Shown here: positions 34,971-42,332 of the stretch, piece after piece
Layout: each line of letters begins with the position of its first letter
Numbering within the stretch: position 1 is the first letter of the stretch
From: Pseudomaricurvus alkylphenolicus
GTDB taxonomy: Bacteria; Pseudomonadota; Gammaproteobacteria; Pseudomonadales; Cellvibrionaceae
DNA: 64,000 nt
Reading direction: 5' to 3'
NCBI RefSeq assembly: GCF_011683955.1
Contig: NZ_JAAQPI010000028.1
Location: forward strand, 1-64,000
The notes under the pieces: model-generated
Seen by the model: only the letters and a program-made list of their open reading frames with translations
Told to the model about the DNA's origin: nothing
The model's database searches: none
Translations under genes and position numbers: made by a program

Positions 34971-35458
34971 CAGAGATCACCTTGCTTGAGAGCCCTGGCG
35001 GCTTCGATTTCAGTATCAGATCTGCTATCGAGGTATGCCCAGCGATCGAGTAGCCGTTGCGCTTCCTCTTCGGTGGAGCCAAAGGCAACGGCGTATTGCG
35101 CGGCGGTGTAGCCAAGACTAAGAACCGCGGGCGCCACCTCTTTGAGAATGTCGTACGCCGTTACCGGATCGGTTTCATTGAAGCCTTTTTGCAACCAGGC
35201 GTATTGAACCTGGAACAGAGTTGCGGTCTGGTAGGCAGTCGACACCCCCTGCGCCACCGCCTCGCTCGCATCCTGTTCCGCCACCCGAGCTTCTAGCCTC
35301 GCGCCAGCGGCTGACACATGATCAGCCAATTCTGATTCGGTCGCTGCGTTAACGTTTCTATCAAATACGCGGCCGTCATCCAGGGTAAAGCGCTGGCGGG
35401 TCCTCACCTGTCCTGTCCTCTGCAATCTGCGCTCTAACTCTTCAACTTGCATATACAC
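34970..35458 (-). CDS. hypothetical protein in fibre/lysis region
   Basis: A 162-residue, mostly helical acidic protein. It has a charged N-terminal helix (VEELERRLQRTG), a beta piece (QRFTLDDGRVFDRN), an Ala/Glu-rich helix and a C-terminal helix pair. It abuts the lipase gene (1 bp apart) and overlaps the spike-like start, so it is probably co-expressed with virion or lysis proteins. No family recognised. Confidence 0.45.
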   Translation of the reverse strand: MYMQVEELERRLQRTGQVRTRQRFTLDDGRVFDRNVNAATESELADHVSAAGARLEARVAEQDASEAVAQGVSTAYQTATLFQVQYAWLQKGFNETDPVTAYDILKEVAPAVLSLGYTAAQYAVAFGSTEEEAQRLLDRWAYLDSRSDTEIEAARALKQGDL

Positions 35459-36085
35459 CTACCCTAGACCCGAGAGCGAACCAATGTACAACGACAAATC
35501 ATGGTCACTCCAGGTCCGCCCCCAGAGCCAATTCAAACTACGACGCCTACCAATCGGCGTCCGATCCAAATGCCGGCGATTCGTCCAAAACTGCAGCGTC
35601 GGGACTATGTCATTACCGAACTCGTACTCAGTCACCGATATATGACCAAAATACTCAAAGCCCTTACTGATGCACCGCGGCGTACCGAACGTCACGAGCT
35701 CAGCCACAACAAAGCCACTGCGGTCGAGCAATCGAGCCGCCGGAATCGCCAGACCGCCGCCCAATGAATGACCCGTTACATAAACCGGCAGTTTTCGATC
35801 AAGCCCCTCTAGCAATGGCTTTTCGATCAGACGAACGCCCCGCAAGAAACCGGCATGCCCACGAAGACCATGGTAACCCACCGGCCACACCCGCAGATCG
35901 CGAAGAACGTCCCAGAAGCCACCACGCGACCACAATCCGGAAAACTCGGTACCGCGAAACGCCACCACCTGGTAGCGCTCAAACTTTTGTATCAGCACCT
36001 CAACCTCATGGACCATAAACGTGGCCCGCTTGTAGCTCAGCTCGCTACTGAGCGCGAGATCAAGGTGCGTCGGCTTCTGGTTCAT
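35459..36085 (-). CDS. class 3 lipase-like hydrolase
   Basis: A 208-residue alpha/beta hydrolase of the lipase class 3 type. VVAFRGTE (oxyanion strand) is near residues 40-47, the nucleophile elbow is GHSLGG with Ser107, and likely acid and base are Asp159 (GNDIVP) and His195 (SDHDLSLY). There is no signal peptide, so it may act after holin opening or as a virion part. I chose the ATG at 36085; the frame is open to 36211 but the upstream part lies inside the lipoprotein gene. Substrate unknown. Confidence 0.78.
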   Translation of the reverse strand: MNQKPTHLDLALSSELSYKRATFMVHEVEVLIQKFERYQVVAFRGTEFSGLWSRGGFWDVLRDLRVWPVGYHGLRGHAGFLRGVRLIEKPLLEGLDRKLPVYVTGHSLGGGLAIPAARLLDRSGFVVAELVTFGTPRCISKGFEYFGHISVTEYEFGNDIVPTLQFWTNRRHLDRTPIGRRRSLNWLWGRTWSDHDLSLYIGSLSGLG

Positions 36086-36278
36086 TGTGCTCGCCTCCAG
36101 CGTCAGCAGGCTGATCCTCAGACCCCTTGGCTGCATCCGCCACGGTCTTGGCCGTTTCGATTGCACCCGTGGTAACTCGAGCACACTCCACAGGAGAGCC
36201 CACGCAGGCACTCAGCAAATTGGACGTCACCGCACACGCGGTTAACGACAAGAAAAACAACATGAACACGATTTTCAT
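36060..36278 (-). CDS. small lipoprotein, possible outer spanin
   Basis: A 72-residue protein from the ATG at 36278 (AAGGGGGTG ahead). It has a signal peptide MKIVFMLFFLSLTAC with a lipobox at Leu-Thr-Ala-Cys15, then a short acidic tail. Its position after the coiled-coil membrane protein is where Rz1-type outer spanins lie, but it lacks the Pro-rich character of Rz1. It overlaps the lipase gene by 26 bases. Confidence 0.55.
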   Translation of the reverse strand: MKIVFMLFFLSLTACAVTSNLLSACVGSPVECARVTTGAIETAKTVADAAKGSEDQPADAGGEHNEPEADAP

Positions 36279-36279
36279 A

Positions 36280-36570
36280 TCACACCCCCTTGAAATGCCA
36301 TACCAGAAGCCCGCTGGCAACGGTACAGCCAATGCCGATAATCACTCGAAACCCATATTCGTTGGTACCGGTTTTCACCCGCTCCGACGAGTTTTCAATT
36401 TCGACCGCACGGACCCGATCCTCTACCCTTTCGATTCGCCCGAACGCCCTGGTTACTTCGTCCTGTAGATTGTTTTGACGCTCCTCCAGTCGAATCACCT
36501 GATCCAGCTTTCCCTCAATGCGCTCGAGTCGATCATCAAGCCTTTTAATCTCAGCCTCAGCACCGCTCAT
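36280..36570 (-). CDS. coiled-coil membrane protein, holin- or XhlA-like
   Basis: A 96-residue protein with a heptad-rich coiled coil (residues 4-60, EIKRLDDRLERIEGKLDQV) and one C-terminal membrane span (about 73-92, FRVIIGIGCTVASGLLVW). This architecture is that of XhlA/DUF1515-type lysis proteins. It lies between the DUF5675 gene and the lipoprotein. It could be the holin, or an inner-membrane spanin partner. Confidence 0.6.
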   Translation of the reverse strand: MSGAEAEIKRLDDRLERIEGKLDQVIRLEERQNNLQDEVTRAFGRIERVEDRVRAVEIENSSERVKTGTNEYGFRVIIGIGCTVASGLLVWHFKGV

Positions 36571-36578
36571 ACCAATCC

Positions 36579-37034
36579 CTATGCCTTATCACGAATGGTT
36601 AAGAAGACTTTCTGACCAGCCCTTATCGCCTCAACAACGATCGGATAAAGCCGTTTGTACGCAGCAACAGACTGTAGAACAGCACCACCACCCAGGCACG
36701 TTTCAGCACCCAAGCCGACAAGCAAACAACCGCTTGTGTCATCATCGGTATTGCCCACATGGATATAAACGTTTGAAAAATTTGGGACGTCCTGTAGCCA
36801 CATCATGCCGGCATGAAAATCGAATCGCTTGGCATAACGTTGATTCATCGGGGAATCAACCGTCCGCAATTTGACTTCGTATTCTCCCTCAGGAATACGC
36901 GTTTCACCTGGCACCTTTTCAGATCTGAATTCGTCCTCGCAGGTAAAGCAAAAAAACGTCGACGCGATGAAGAGCTCCCCCAACGTTGAATCGGAGCCAT
37001 GCAGAAAACGCTGAACGCAAAGATCTAGACGCAT
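36579..37034 (-). CDS. DUF5675 protein, candidate lysis enzyme
   Basis: A 151-residue protein. I recognise the DUF5675 pattern in GELFI...CFTCEDEFR, KVPGETRIPEGEYEV, and the central HAGMMWLQDVPNFSNVYIHVGNT with a conserved DTSGCLLVG. It is beta-rich with conserved His, Asp and Cys, consistent with an enzyme. The family typically sits beside holins in phages. I start it at 37034 because a terminator ends just upstream. It is the best endolysin candidate here, but activity in this family is unproven to my knowledge. Confidence 0.65.
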   Translation of the reverse strand: MRLDLCVQRFLHGSDSTLGELFIASTFFCFTCEDEFRSEKVPGETRIPEGEYEVKLRTVDSPMNQRYAKRFDFHAGMMWLQDVPNFSNVYIHVGNTDDDTSGCLLVGLGAETCLGGGAVLQSVAAYKRLYPIVVEAIRAGQKVFLTIRDKA

Positions 37035-37065
37035 AAAAAAACCGCTGCAAGTTGCCCAGCAGCGG
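37035..37065 (-). terminator. Rho-independent terminator ahead of lysis genes
   Basis: Minus strand CCGCTGC (37059-37065) pairs with GCAGCGG (37042-37048) and is followed by TTTTTTT. It lies just before the DUF5675 start, so it could be a site of Q-like antitermination. Confidence 0.75.
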
Positions 37066-37120
37066 CCCAGGTACAGGATGACCAAAGAATCACAAGAGAG
37101 AAAACACAACCAGCCAGAAA

Positions 37121-37151
37121 CAAAACAGCCCGCTACATTGCTGTGCGGGCT
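37121..37151 (-). terminator. Rho-independent terminator after Q-like gene
   Basis: Minus strand AGCCCGC (37145-37151) pairs with GCGGGCT (37127-37133), then TGTTTTG. It is the first of two stacked terminators between early and late genes. Confidence 0.65.
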
Positions 37152-37184
37152 GCGGAGTCACTTATCTCTAGCTTGCCGAATAGC

Positions 37185-38000
37185 CTACTTTTGCCGGGGC
37201 AGTTTGGTCAACCCCTTTTTTTGATTTTTTTCATCAACCACCTGGATAACCCCACCACGCGCCAGGTAAGCATTAACATCCTCAGCCGTCACCTCCTCAT
37301 CGATCGTAACATTCCCGCCAACGTGATTCACTCGAGGCGCTGACTGATCAGCGCTTTTGAAATCCTCACGTCGACGCTTGGCAAACCCCTTAGCGCTGGC
37401 AATCTTCTTTGATCGATCTTCATCGGAATCTTCAACGAGTTCTTCGTTGAGCAGCAATTCCAGAAACTCTTCCAATGGCCGGTCGTGAGCCTCCCCCAGC
37501 AAGAGCACTGCTCGAACCATACTCTCCCAGGTTTCTTGATAGCTGCGCTTAAAGGAGCTTTCAGCAACGCCCAGCACCTGTGACAACGTCGACACCGAGT
37601 AATTGCTTCGGCCGCGATTGTGGACCCGATACCTCACCTCATAGGGTACACAGACCCTGAGCGCCGAAAGCCCATCACGCACCGAGAGCCTTCTACCCTT
37701 CAGCAGCTCCTCAGTCTCTGCCCAGCTGTAATTGGCCAATCGAAAACAGAGCACATCGCCACCGTTGATATCCCCGCCAAACACCCACCGATAATATTCC
37801 GCCGCCCCTTCTGGCAAACGGTTATCGATATAGCCGATCACCTTCGAAGCAAGCGCCATGTTCAACTGGCAAGACAGTTGGCCGCTGGGCTTCCAGCCGC
37901 CACCAAAGTCATCACCAGATTTTTCCCTGACAACACCCGCCATCAATTGATAACAACGCTCCAACGAGCCGTACAGGTCCCGCCTCGATAATCGCAGCAT
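37185..38000 (-). CDS. Q-like late-gene regulator (putative antiterminator)
   Basis: A 271-residue protein. The middle carries a helix-turn-helix of the Q type (SVSTLSQVLGVAESSFKRSYQETWESM), preceded by VPYEVRYRVHNRG. The basic C-terminal region ends with TAEDVNAYLARGGVIQVV. I chose the ATG at 38000, which has GGGGGAA ahead. It lies between replication and two terminators that precede lysis and structural genes, exactly where lambda Q acts. Family assignment is moderate; the position is the stronger argument. Confidence 0.55.
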   Translation of the reverse strand: MLRLSRRDLYGSLERCYQLMAGVVREKSGDDFGGGWKPSGQLSCQLNMALASKVIGYIDNRLPEGAAEYYRWVFGGDINGGDVLCFRLANYSWAETEELLKGRRLSVRDGLSALRVCVPYEVRYRVHNRGRSNYSVSTLSQVLGVAESSFKRSYQETWESMVRAVLLLGEAHDRPLEEFLELLLNEELVEDSDEDRSKKIASAKGFAKRRREDFKSADQSAPRVNHVGGNVTIDEEVTAEDVNAYLARGGVIQVVDEKNQKKGLTKLPRQK

Positions 38001-38025
38001 AGTTCCCCCAAGGTTTTGTTTTCCG

Positions 38026-38808
38026 TCACACTCGCAGCCGGGCTGCCATTCGAAATTCCGGATCACGCCGATTCAGCAATTGATATCGCACATGCTCGAC
38101 AAAGCGCACACTCCAGCTACTGCAGCCACCACCTCGCTCCAACCAGTAAATTCTGAAATCTTCTGATCGCTGACGCAGAAAGCTTTCGTCGAAACCGTAC
38201 TCCATGCACAGATAATCCAGAGCACCCTGATCAACCTTCCACTCGCGACTCATCGGAGAATATTCTGGGCCGCTGAAAAACTTATCCACAGCCCCATCTA
38301 GATATATTTTATTATCACCTGTAGTAGTAATACCGGATATACCGGTATTACTGCGCTCCTCGGTGAAAACCGTTCGGCGCTCCTCACCCGGCAGCCCCCG
38401 GAATCTATGGTTATTCGTTCGGGGCTCCTGTTCGGGGCTCCTTCGGTGCTCCTCCTGAGGACGGACCAATCCCGTTGACGCCAAAGGCAGTCGAAAAATC
38501 ATGGAGTCATTGCGCCGCTTCTTGCGCAACCGCTCTACGAGACCCGCCCGCTCCAACAAAGTCAACAACCACCGCACGCTATCAGGACTTGCCACATAGG
38601 GTACTCTTTGGCTCCCTGCAGAGACCTCCTCATGCATTAACCAGACAAGCCAGTCCATTTTTACCCGACTCTCCCGAGTCGCCCCCACCAAGCCCGTGGA
38701 ATAGTCCATTCGCTTTCTCAAACCACGTAAATAGAGCTTTTCCGCGTGAGCGTTGTTCAACTCATCTAACGCCTGCTCTTCCAGCTCATTCCACTTCCAG
38801 GAATTCAA
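38026..38808 (-). CDS. replication initiator, lambda O/DnaT-like
   Basis: A 260-residue protein. The N-terminal 110 residues form a winged helix (SPDSVRWLLTLLERAGLVERLRKKR). A polar linker (about 118-150) follows, then a DnaT-like C-terminal domain (DFRIYWLERGGGCSSWSVRFVEHV). It should bind the origin and recruit host helicase. The linker DNA contains 13-bp iterons, as the O gene contains ori-lambda. TTG start at 38808 with AGGAGG ahead. Confidence 0.75.
   Translation of the reverse strand: MNSWKWNELEEQALDELNNAHAEKLYLRGLRKRMDYSTGLVGATRESRVKMDWLVWLMHEEVSAGSQRVPYVASPDSVRWLLTLLERAGLVERLRKKRRNDSMIFRLPLASTGLVRPQEEHRRSPEQEPRTNNHRFRGLPGEERRTVFTEERSNTGISGITTTGDNKIYLDGAVDKFFSGPEYSPMSREWKVDQGALDYLCMEYGFDESFLRQRSEDFRIYWLERGGGCSSWSVRFVEHVRYQLLNRRDPEFRMAARLRV
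38295..38453. other. candidate phage replication origin inside initiator gene
   Basis: Four iterons of consensus GTTCGGSGCTCCT lie at 38372-38384, 38417-38429, 38430-38442 and 38441-38453. Next to them is a perfect inverted repeat with 11-bp arms (38326-38336 / 38342-38352) and an AT-rich stretch (38298-38318). Iterons plus AT-rich region inside the initiator coding sequence repeats the lambda layout. Confidence 0.7.
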
Positions 38809-38933
38809 ATTTGTTACCTCCTGTTTAGGTTAGCTGGCAGCCCAGCACCCTCACCACTGGGCAGGTGACGCCTTCCTGTTGTAAGCTCATCAGCTCCCAC
38901 ACCAACGAACCAACAAGAAAGGATTCAATCCAT

Positions 38934-39161
38934 ATGAAATTGAAAGTAACGATTAACACTGACACCATTGTTGACGCCCCTTGGCCAGCCGAAAAGCCAG
39001 TCCCCGTACCGGGCGATAGCATAATCATGAGACACAACGGGCATATGATCGCCTGCACCGTTACCGATCGCTGCTTTAGCGTCGGGACAGACCCCTTTGA
39101 GCCAGGCACACCAATGATGCACATCATGATTACGGGAAAATCGGCGCAGGATAGCGATTAA
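38934..39161 (+). CDS. hypothetical small protein
   Basis: A 75-residue beta-rich protein (MKLKVTINTDTIVDAPWP, PGDSIIMRHNGHMIACTVTDR) ending in PGTPMMHIMITGK. AAAGGA lies ahead of the ATG. It is on the plus strand among minus-strand genes, and its end overlaps the opposing 39130-39405 gene. The sequence reads as a real folded protein, but one of the two overlapping frames may be wrong. Confidence 0.5.
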   Translation: MKLKVTINTDTIVDAPWPAEKPVPVPGDSIIMRHNGHMIACTVTDRCFSVGTDPFEPGTPMMHIMITGKSAQDSD

Positions 39162-39405
39162 GCCCCACCACTCTTAGCCTTCCCGTAGCATCAATCTGCA
39201 CAGCAGTAGGGGTGCAATACCTCTTATCATTGATTAGGTAGGTATTGCCATGCCGAAGACTGGATATTGGGAGACGGAGTACCACCTCCTCTCCCTCCAA
39301 CGAGGCACTGACAAAAGCCTCCCCCTCTCGAAAGCTATCAGACCCACCACCTTGCTTCGGCTTCTCCTCTACCTGACCGCCCAAGACACCCATAATTTCC
39401 CCCAT
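39130..39405 (-). CDS. hypothetical early protein
   Basis: A 91-residue protein with a flexible Gly/Gln/Lys-rich N-terminus (residues 1-25) and a beta-rich domain after it (EGEAFVSASLEGEEVVLRLP, TPTAVQIDATGRLRVVGL). It lies in the leftward early operon between the Cro-like and initiator genes. No family recognised. It overlaps the opposing 38934-39161 gene by 32 bases. Confidence 0.5.
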   Translation of the reverse strand: MGEIMGVLGGQVEEKPKQGGGSDSFREGEAFVSASLEGEEVVLRLPISSLRHGNTYLINDKRYCTPTAVQIDATGRLRVVGLNRYPAPIFP

Positions 39406-39477
39406 TGAAATTTGCTCTTTCGCCTGTTAAAAACACCCACCAATCAAGTTACGCGGCACTCAAACTCCTAAAACAAG

Positions 39478-39741
39478 TTAACCAGGCCCTCCTGAAACTA
39501 ACCCAATAGCGGCAAGATCCCGCTTTACCGAAACCTCATCGAGCGCTTCTGTAATATCGGCAACTGAGCTGCCATTAACATACGCTTCAATGGCAGCAGC
39601 CCCCTCTAACACCACCTCGATTTCAACCCCCCGCTCGGCACATTGAGCCGCAGCCTCTACACACCTCAGGCGAACCATCTCTTTATCGATACTCACCAAC
39701 AGACTCCTGTATGAATTCCCAGCCCCTTTGAGCAGAGGCAA
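39478..39741 (-). CDS. hypothetical early protein
   Basis: An 87-residue helical protein (SIDKEMVRLRCVEAAAQCAERGVEIEVVLEGAAAIEAYVNG). It is in the lambda cII-like position after the Cro-like gene, but I see no clear HTH. Function unknown; it could be an early regulator or a short helical adaptor. Confidence 0.5.
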   Translation of the reverse strand: MPLLKGAGNSYRSLLVSIDKEMVRLRCVEAAAQCAERGVEIEVVLEGAAAIEAYVNGSSVADITEALDEVSVKRDLAAIGLVSGGPG

Positions 39742-39859
39742 CCCCTCACAACCTTGGTCATACTATGGACACTTCTAACGAAACAGATAACTCCACATAT
39801 GAAGATCGGAAAAAGCACACCATTCGAAGACCTGCAAAAGCTTGAGCTAATTTATTCAA

Positions 39860-40141
39860 TCATGCAGCCGTCTGAGAAGAACCATATACGTCCGACCTCA
39901 GACTATGACGAGACACCCCTACTGCAAGCTCGATTGGAATCACATACTCAGCAGGAGGAACGGGCCCCTTCACTACCTGCAGCCAAGCCCAAATATTTGC
40001 CTGCTTAATAGGACGAGGAGCCGATTCGGAAAAATAGAAGCCTTGAGCCTCAAGCTCACAAATCGATTGATTGATCTTTTTGGTCAACGCCGTTTGTCCG
40101 CCAGCCCTATCAATGGCCGTGAGTAACGCATCTTTCGACAT
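39860..40141 (-). CDS. Cro/YdaS-like transcriptional repressor
   Basis: A 93-residue HTH protein starting MSKDALLTAIDRAGGQTALTKKI and closing VPPAEYVIPIELAVGVSRHSLRSDVYG, the YdaS/Cro pattern with a central insertion. The ATG at 40141 has GGAGG ahead. It is divergent from the CI-like gene, with three operators between them, and heads the leftward early operon. Expected role: shut off repressor synthesis after induction. Confidence 0.78.
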   Translation of the reverse strand: MSKDALLTAIDRAGGQTALTKKINQSICELEAQGFYFSESAPRPIKQANIWAWLQVVKGPVPPAEYVIPIELAVGVSRHSLRSDVYGSSQTAA

Positions 40142-40166
40142 ACTTGCCTCCGCTAGGAACACTAGG

Positions 40167-40232
40167 CTACAAAATATTTTGCAGGGCAGTCAACAAAAAT
40201 TCTTGGCAACAAAATAACAAAGTTTTTTGTAG
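40167..40232. promoter_or_regulatory. immunity operator array (three 18-bp palindromes)
   Basis: Sites at 40167-40184 (CTACAAAATATTTTGCAG), 40191-40208 (CAACAAAAATTCTTGGCA) and 40215-40232 (TAACAAAGTTTTTTGTAG) fit CTACAA-N6-TTGTAG. Their starts are exactly 24 bp apart. They lie between the Cro-like and CI-like starts and overlap a minus-strand TTGACT element for the Cro-like promoter. Confidence 0.8.
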
Positions 40233-40262
40233 AATTAGGTAAATTCAGTGAAATATTGAGAA

Positions 40263-40952
40263 ATGGCAAAAGAAACTTACAGCGACCGCCTAAGAAGAGC
40301 CCTACAGGAGAGAGGCTTGGCACAGTCAGAGCTTGCAAGAAGGATCGACGTCAAACCCCAAGCCATTCAGTATCTGTGCTCCCCTAAGGCCCAAGGCTCA
40401 AGCCACAACGCTCGCATCTCTAACGTCTTGCAAATAAACCCGCAGTGGCTTGAGACCGGCGAGGGAAGTATGCACTTTTCTGACAACTCGAACCCAGACG
40501 CCCCAGATTCTCCATCAAGACCTGCGATCATCCCCGTACCAGTCTTCAGCTGGGATCAGGCCGACAAAGTTAACGAATCCAAACCCTCCGCTGAAACCTG
40601 GGTAGACCCGGAATACGCAACATATGAATCATTTGGACTGAAGATGCGCGGCGACAGCATGGCCGACAGCACCCTCCTTACAATCCCAAATGGAGCAATT
40701 ATTGTTGTTGACCCTAGAGAATCAGCAATCGAGAATGCAGTCACCTCACCTGACGCAGATGAAGGCACAAGAGTAGTAGTTAAATTAGGGGAAGACGTAG
40801 TATGCCGAACCATAAAGCGGGAGGCAGGAAAACTCTACCTAACCCCACGCAAGCAAACCTACGATAGCATCACATTCGATCCGCAAAAGCACCGAATTTT
40901 GGGTGTTGTCACCATTGCCGTGCTTTCAACGATCAGTCGCAACATCAAATAG
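40263..40952 (+). CDS. CI-like repressor with S24 peptidase domain
   Basis: A 229-residue lysogeny repressor. The N-terminal HTH is AQSELARRIDVKPQAIQYL (residues 20-38). The C-terminal LexA/S24 fold has Ser132 in MRGDSM and Lys174 in RVVVKLGED. At the usual cleavage position, where many phage repressors have SWVQAG, this one has SWDQAD (about 96-101), so self-cleavage may be altered. The 24-bp-spaced operators lie directly upstream. It keeps the prophage silent. Confidence 0.88.
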   Translation: MAKETYSDRLRRALQERGLAQSELARRIDVKPQAIQYLCSPKAQGSSHNARISNVLQINPQWLETGEGSMHFSDNSNPDAPDSPSRPAIIPVPVFSWDQADKVNESKPSAETWVDPEYATYESFGLKMRGDSMADSTLLTIPNGAIIVVDPRESAIENAVTSPDADEGTRVVVKLGEDVVCRTIKREAGKLYLTPRKQTYDSITFDPQKHRILGVVTIAVLSTISRNIK

Positions 40953-40975
40953 AACCAGATTGTGTCTGGCGTCGC

Positions 40976-41911
40976 TTAATTCTCCTCAATGTAGATCATC
41001 TGAGGGTTCATTTCGATGACCTTGTCCGCAACAATCTGTGGATCTCCAGATCGCCAGCCGTCCATCTCATCGACATCATGAGCGACGGACTCTTCGTCTA
41101 ATGCCTTCAATGCTGCTTTGAATACTGGGAGAGACACCTTTTTAACACCGTAGCAGTCTTGAGCTTCATCACGATCAGACAGACTATCCCAGATATCGAC
41201 AAAAGCATCCCACTCCTCCAACTTGGACTCACTCAGTCGCCTAGCCTCCACTGCAGCAAACTCCTCAGCCTGACCAAACCTCAATCCCTTTGGAACCCCC
41301 TTCCCCACAAACCGATAGAATTCCTTTTGCATCTGAGTGGCTGGAGCATCTAACCGCTTTCGCTCTCTAGACTCACACTCCCCCTCCCATTTCGACAAAT
41401 TCTCAGGCTCCTTGAACAGCAGGCGCATAGCCATCCTTCGCTCGGTCTCACTATGAACATCATTTGGCCAGTCAAAAAACCTAAGAACCTCCAAAGACTC
41501 ATGACCTGGCACTTCACCGAGACCTATCAGATCTGAAGCCTGGCCTTTCGTCATACCCTTACGAAGCCGAATTGACATATCTGACAGCCGAGACAACTGA
41601 GATTCAGAAGGCTCATCAAAATACCAATCATCTACAGCCTCATATCCAGCCTTCCTCCACTTTTCCAACTTCTTCCAATGCCCCTTCAATCCCACCTTAA
41701 TTGCGGCCTGGCGTAGCTCTTGATCTCCAATCCACCAGAATTCCCCCTCACGGACAAGGAAAAGCAACATTGATAAAAAACCAGAGAAAGCCACGAATGC
41801 ATAATCCCCATCACCCACTGAAGATATCGCGGCAATACCAAACAAAAGCGAAAGAGAAATACAGACGAATTTCCGTAAATAGGCGTACGCAACGGCGAAC
41901 ATAGCAACCAC
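40976..41911 (-). CDS. membrane-anchored protein, candidate lysogenic-conversion gene
   Basis: A 311-residue protein with two N-terminal membrane spans (about 10-30 and 34-52), then a hydrophilic, Trp- and charge-rich cytoplasmic part. No family recognised. It lies between the repressor and the rightward early promoter and is read opposite to both. In lambda (rexA/rexB) and many other prophages this is the place of exclusion and anti-phage genes. Whether it is expressed in the lysogen cannot be seen. Confidence 0.55.
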   Translation of the reverse strand: MVAMFAVAYAYLRKFVCISLSLLFGIAAISSVGDGDYAFVAFSGFLSMLLFLVREGEFWWIGDQELRQAAIKVGLKGHWKKLEKWRKAGYEAVDDWYFDEPSESQLSRLSDMSIRLRKGMTKGQASDLIGLGEVPGHESLEVLRFFDWPNDVHSETERRMAMRLLFKEPENLSKWEGECESRERKRLDAPATQMQKEFYRFVGKGVPKGLRFGQAEEFAAVEARRLSESKLEEWDAFVDIWDSLSDRDEAQDCYGVKKVSLPVFKAALKALDEESVAHDVDEMDGWRSGDPQIVADKVIEMNPQMIYIEEN

Positions 41912-41979
41912 TCCCTTAGTCAGACCCCCACTAAAGATACCCCCTTACCCAGCATATTCAACAGAAGCAAAACTATTTG

Positions 41980-42030
41980 TTGACACCTACAAATATTCTT
42001 GTATATATTTATCTACAAATAAACTTGTAG
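41980..42030 (+). promoter_or_regulatory. rightward early promoter overlapped by two operators
   Basis: TTGACA (41980-41985) and TATATT (42004-42009) are 18 bp apart. One operator (41987-42004, CTACAAATATTCTTGTAT) fills the spacer, and a perfect one (42013-42030, CTACAAATAAACTTGTAG) covers the start region. They match the 40167-40232 consensus. The first gene begins at 42047. Confidence 0.85.
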
Positions 42031-42046
42031 ATAGGACCAGACACCG

Positions 42047-42322
42047 ATGGACAACCACCAACTCTTCTACGCCATGATCAATAAAGTCCCTCGGATTGCC
42101 AGGCTATGGGATCAGGACACCAACGACCTGAAACTTGAGGACTTTGAGCGCCAGCTGGGGGTCATGAGTAGCGGCGAGGTACAGCTGGCCAAGTTCTTTG
42201 CTGCGGTATGGTTCAACGACAACACACGCTATGGCTTTGACGTCGTTGACGCAGTAAGCACGCTGAACCCCCACAGCCGCAAGATCGTTATCGACTGGCT
42301 AATCAAACCCTTCTACCCCTGA
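42047..42322 (+). CDS. hypothetical first early protein
   Basis: A 91-residue protein, helical and Trp-containing (MDNHQLFYAMINKVPRIARLW). It is the first gene behind the operator-controlled rightward promoter, so it should be made immediately on induction. Position recalls lambda N, but no Arg-rich RNA-binding segment is present, so an N-like role is not supported. No family recognised. Confidence 0.6.
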   Translation: MDNHQLFYAMINKVPRIARLWDQDTNDLKLEDFERQLGVMSSGEVQLAKFFAAVWFNDNTRYGFDVVDAVSTLNPHSRKIVIDWLIKPFYP

Positions 42323-42332
42323 GGTTTGAATT

